Positions 6,159 to 6,736 of a stretch of 6,736 nt of DNA are shown piece after piece. The stretch's first letter is position 1. Every line of letters begins with the position of its first letter. A model generated the notes under the pieces. The model did no database searches. It was given only the letters and a program-made list of their open reading frames with translations, and was not told the DNA's origin. The stretch comes from JBAYDV01 sp041668045 (GTDB taxonomy: Bacteria; Bacteroidota; Bacteroidia; Bacteroidales; UBA932), in NCBI GenBank assembly GCA_041668045.1, contig JBAYDV010000098.1, positions 1 through 6,736 on the forward strand, given 5' to 3'. Both the position numbers and the translations under genes were made by a program.

Positions 6159-6734
6159 ATGAAAGAATTAAAAGGTACACAAACAGAGGTTAATCTTTTG
6201 AAAGCCTTCGCAGGTGAGTCACAAGCACGTAATCGTTATACATTTTTCGCAAGTAAAGCTAAAAAAGAAGGATTTGAACAAATCGCTAGTGTCTTTACTA
6301 CTACTGCAAATCAAGAAAAAGAGCATGCTGAAAGATTTTTTAAATTTCTAGAAGGTGGATCTGTAGAAATTACTGCATCTTTTCCTGCAGGTGTAATAGG
6401 TGATACTGCAGATAATTTAGTAGCAGCAGCTAATGGAGAACATGAAGAATGGTCTGATTTATATCCTTCTTTCGCAGATACTGCAGAAAAAGAAGGTTTT
6501 CCAGCTGTAGCTGCAGCGTTCAGAGCTGTAGTAGTTTCTGAAAAAGGACATGAAAAACGTTTTCTTGATTTATTTGCCAGAGTTAATGATGGAGACGTAT
6601 TCTTACGTAAAGACGAGATTACATGGCAATGTCGTAACTGTGGCTACATCTATGTAGGTAAAGAAGCTCCTAAGGTATGTCCAGCATGTCTTCACCCACA
6701 GTCATATTTTGAACCTATGCAAACTAATTTCTAG
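6159..6734 (+). CDS. rbr: Rubrerythrin (two-domain diiron peroxidase)
   Basis: Rubrerythrin is a cytoplasmic non-haem iron protein that reduces hydrogen peroxide to water in anaerobes, taking electrons from rubredoxin or NAD(P)H-linked reductases. The 191 residues match the classical length. The N-terminal four-helix bundle carries candidate diiron ligands Glu20 (AGES), Glu53 and His56 (QEKEH), Glu94 and Glu97 (GEHEEW), and Glu128 and His131 (SEKGH). The C-terminal rubredoxin-like domain has both metal knuckles, C158-RN-C161 and C174-PA-C177, for one FeS4 site. The gene is complete, with TAG at 6732-6734. It is monocistronic as far as the window shows and has its own -7 element. The ATG is chosen because KELKGTQTEVNLLKAFAGES is the typical family N-terminus. 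No key residue is missing. Confidence 0.97.
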   Translation: MKELKGTQTEVNLLKAFAGESQARNRYTFFASKAKKEGFEQIASVFTTTANQEKEHAERFFKFLEGGSVEITASFPAGVIGDTADNLVAAANGEHEEWSDLYPSFADTAEKEGFPAVAAAFRAVVVSEKGHEKRFLDLFARVNDGDVFLRKDEITWQCRNCGYIYVGKEAPKVCPACLHPQSYFEPMQTNF

Positions 6735-6736
6735 TA

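Overview
The window looks like ordinary core chromosome of a low-GC member of the Bacteroidota, most likely an anaerobic or microaerobic Bacteroidales. The reasoning is that it carries a complete-looking Na+-translocating NADH:quinone reductase (nqr) operon next to a classical two-domain rubrerythrin. In addition, three intergenic sites match the Bacteroidota -7 promoter consensus TAnnTTTG exactly, and most genes lack a Shine-Dalgarno sequence. The genus cannot be fixed from the sequence alone.

Layout. Positions 1-3432 (minus strand) hold the first four genes of an nqr operon in the canonical order nqrA-nqrB-nqrC-nqrD. The genes are packed with 1-nt overlaps or a 5-nt gap. nqrD is cut by the left edge after 44 codons, and nqrE and nqrF would be expected beyond position 1. 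Positions 3433-3490 are a 58-bp divergent promoter region with two back-to-back -7 elements. Positions 3491-5959 (plus strand) encode an 822-residue UvrD/PcrA-type superfamily 1A helicase with all helicase motifs, an acidic insert, a Ser/Gly/Arg/Asn-rich linker and a C-terminal Tudor-like domain. Positions 5960-6158 are intergenic. They contain a sigma-54-like sequence just after the helicase stop, a 15-bp terminator-like hairpin, and an AT-rich promoter for the next gene. Positions 6159-6734 (plus strand) encode a complete rubrerythrin.

How the genes relate. Na+-NQR oxidises NADH, reduces quinone and pumps Na+ out of the cell. NqrB and NqrC both show the S-G-[AG]-T threonine sites for covalently bound FMN. 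The helicase (DNA repair and replication) and rubrerythrin (peroxide reduction) are functionally separate from nqr. They could all matter in redox stress, but the sequence gives no direct evidence of co-regulation beyond the shared promoter region of nqrA and the helicase.

I found no mobile element, CRISPR array, tRNA or rRNA, and no convincing undescribed system. The items most worth a second look are the overlapping divergent promoters with an apparently near-leaderless helicase mRNA, the sigma-54-like site followed by a terminator (possible small RNA or alternative promoter), a decayed 30-residue duplication in the helicase linker, and a cysteine cluster in NqrA.
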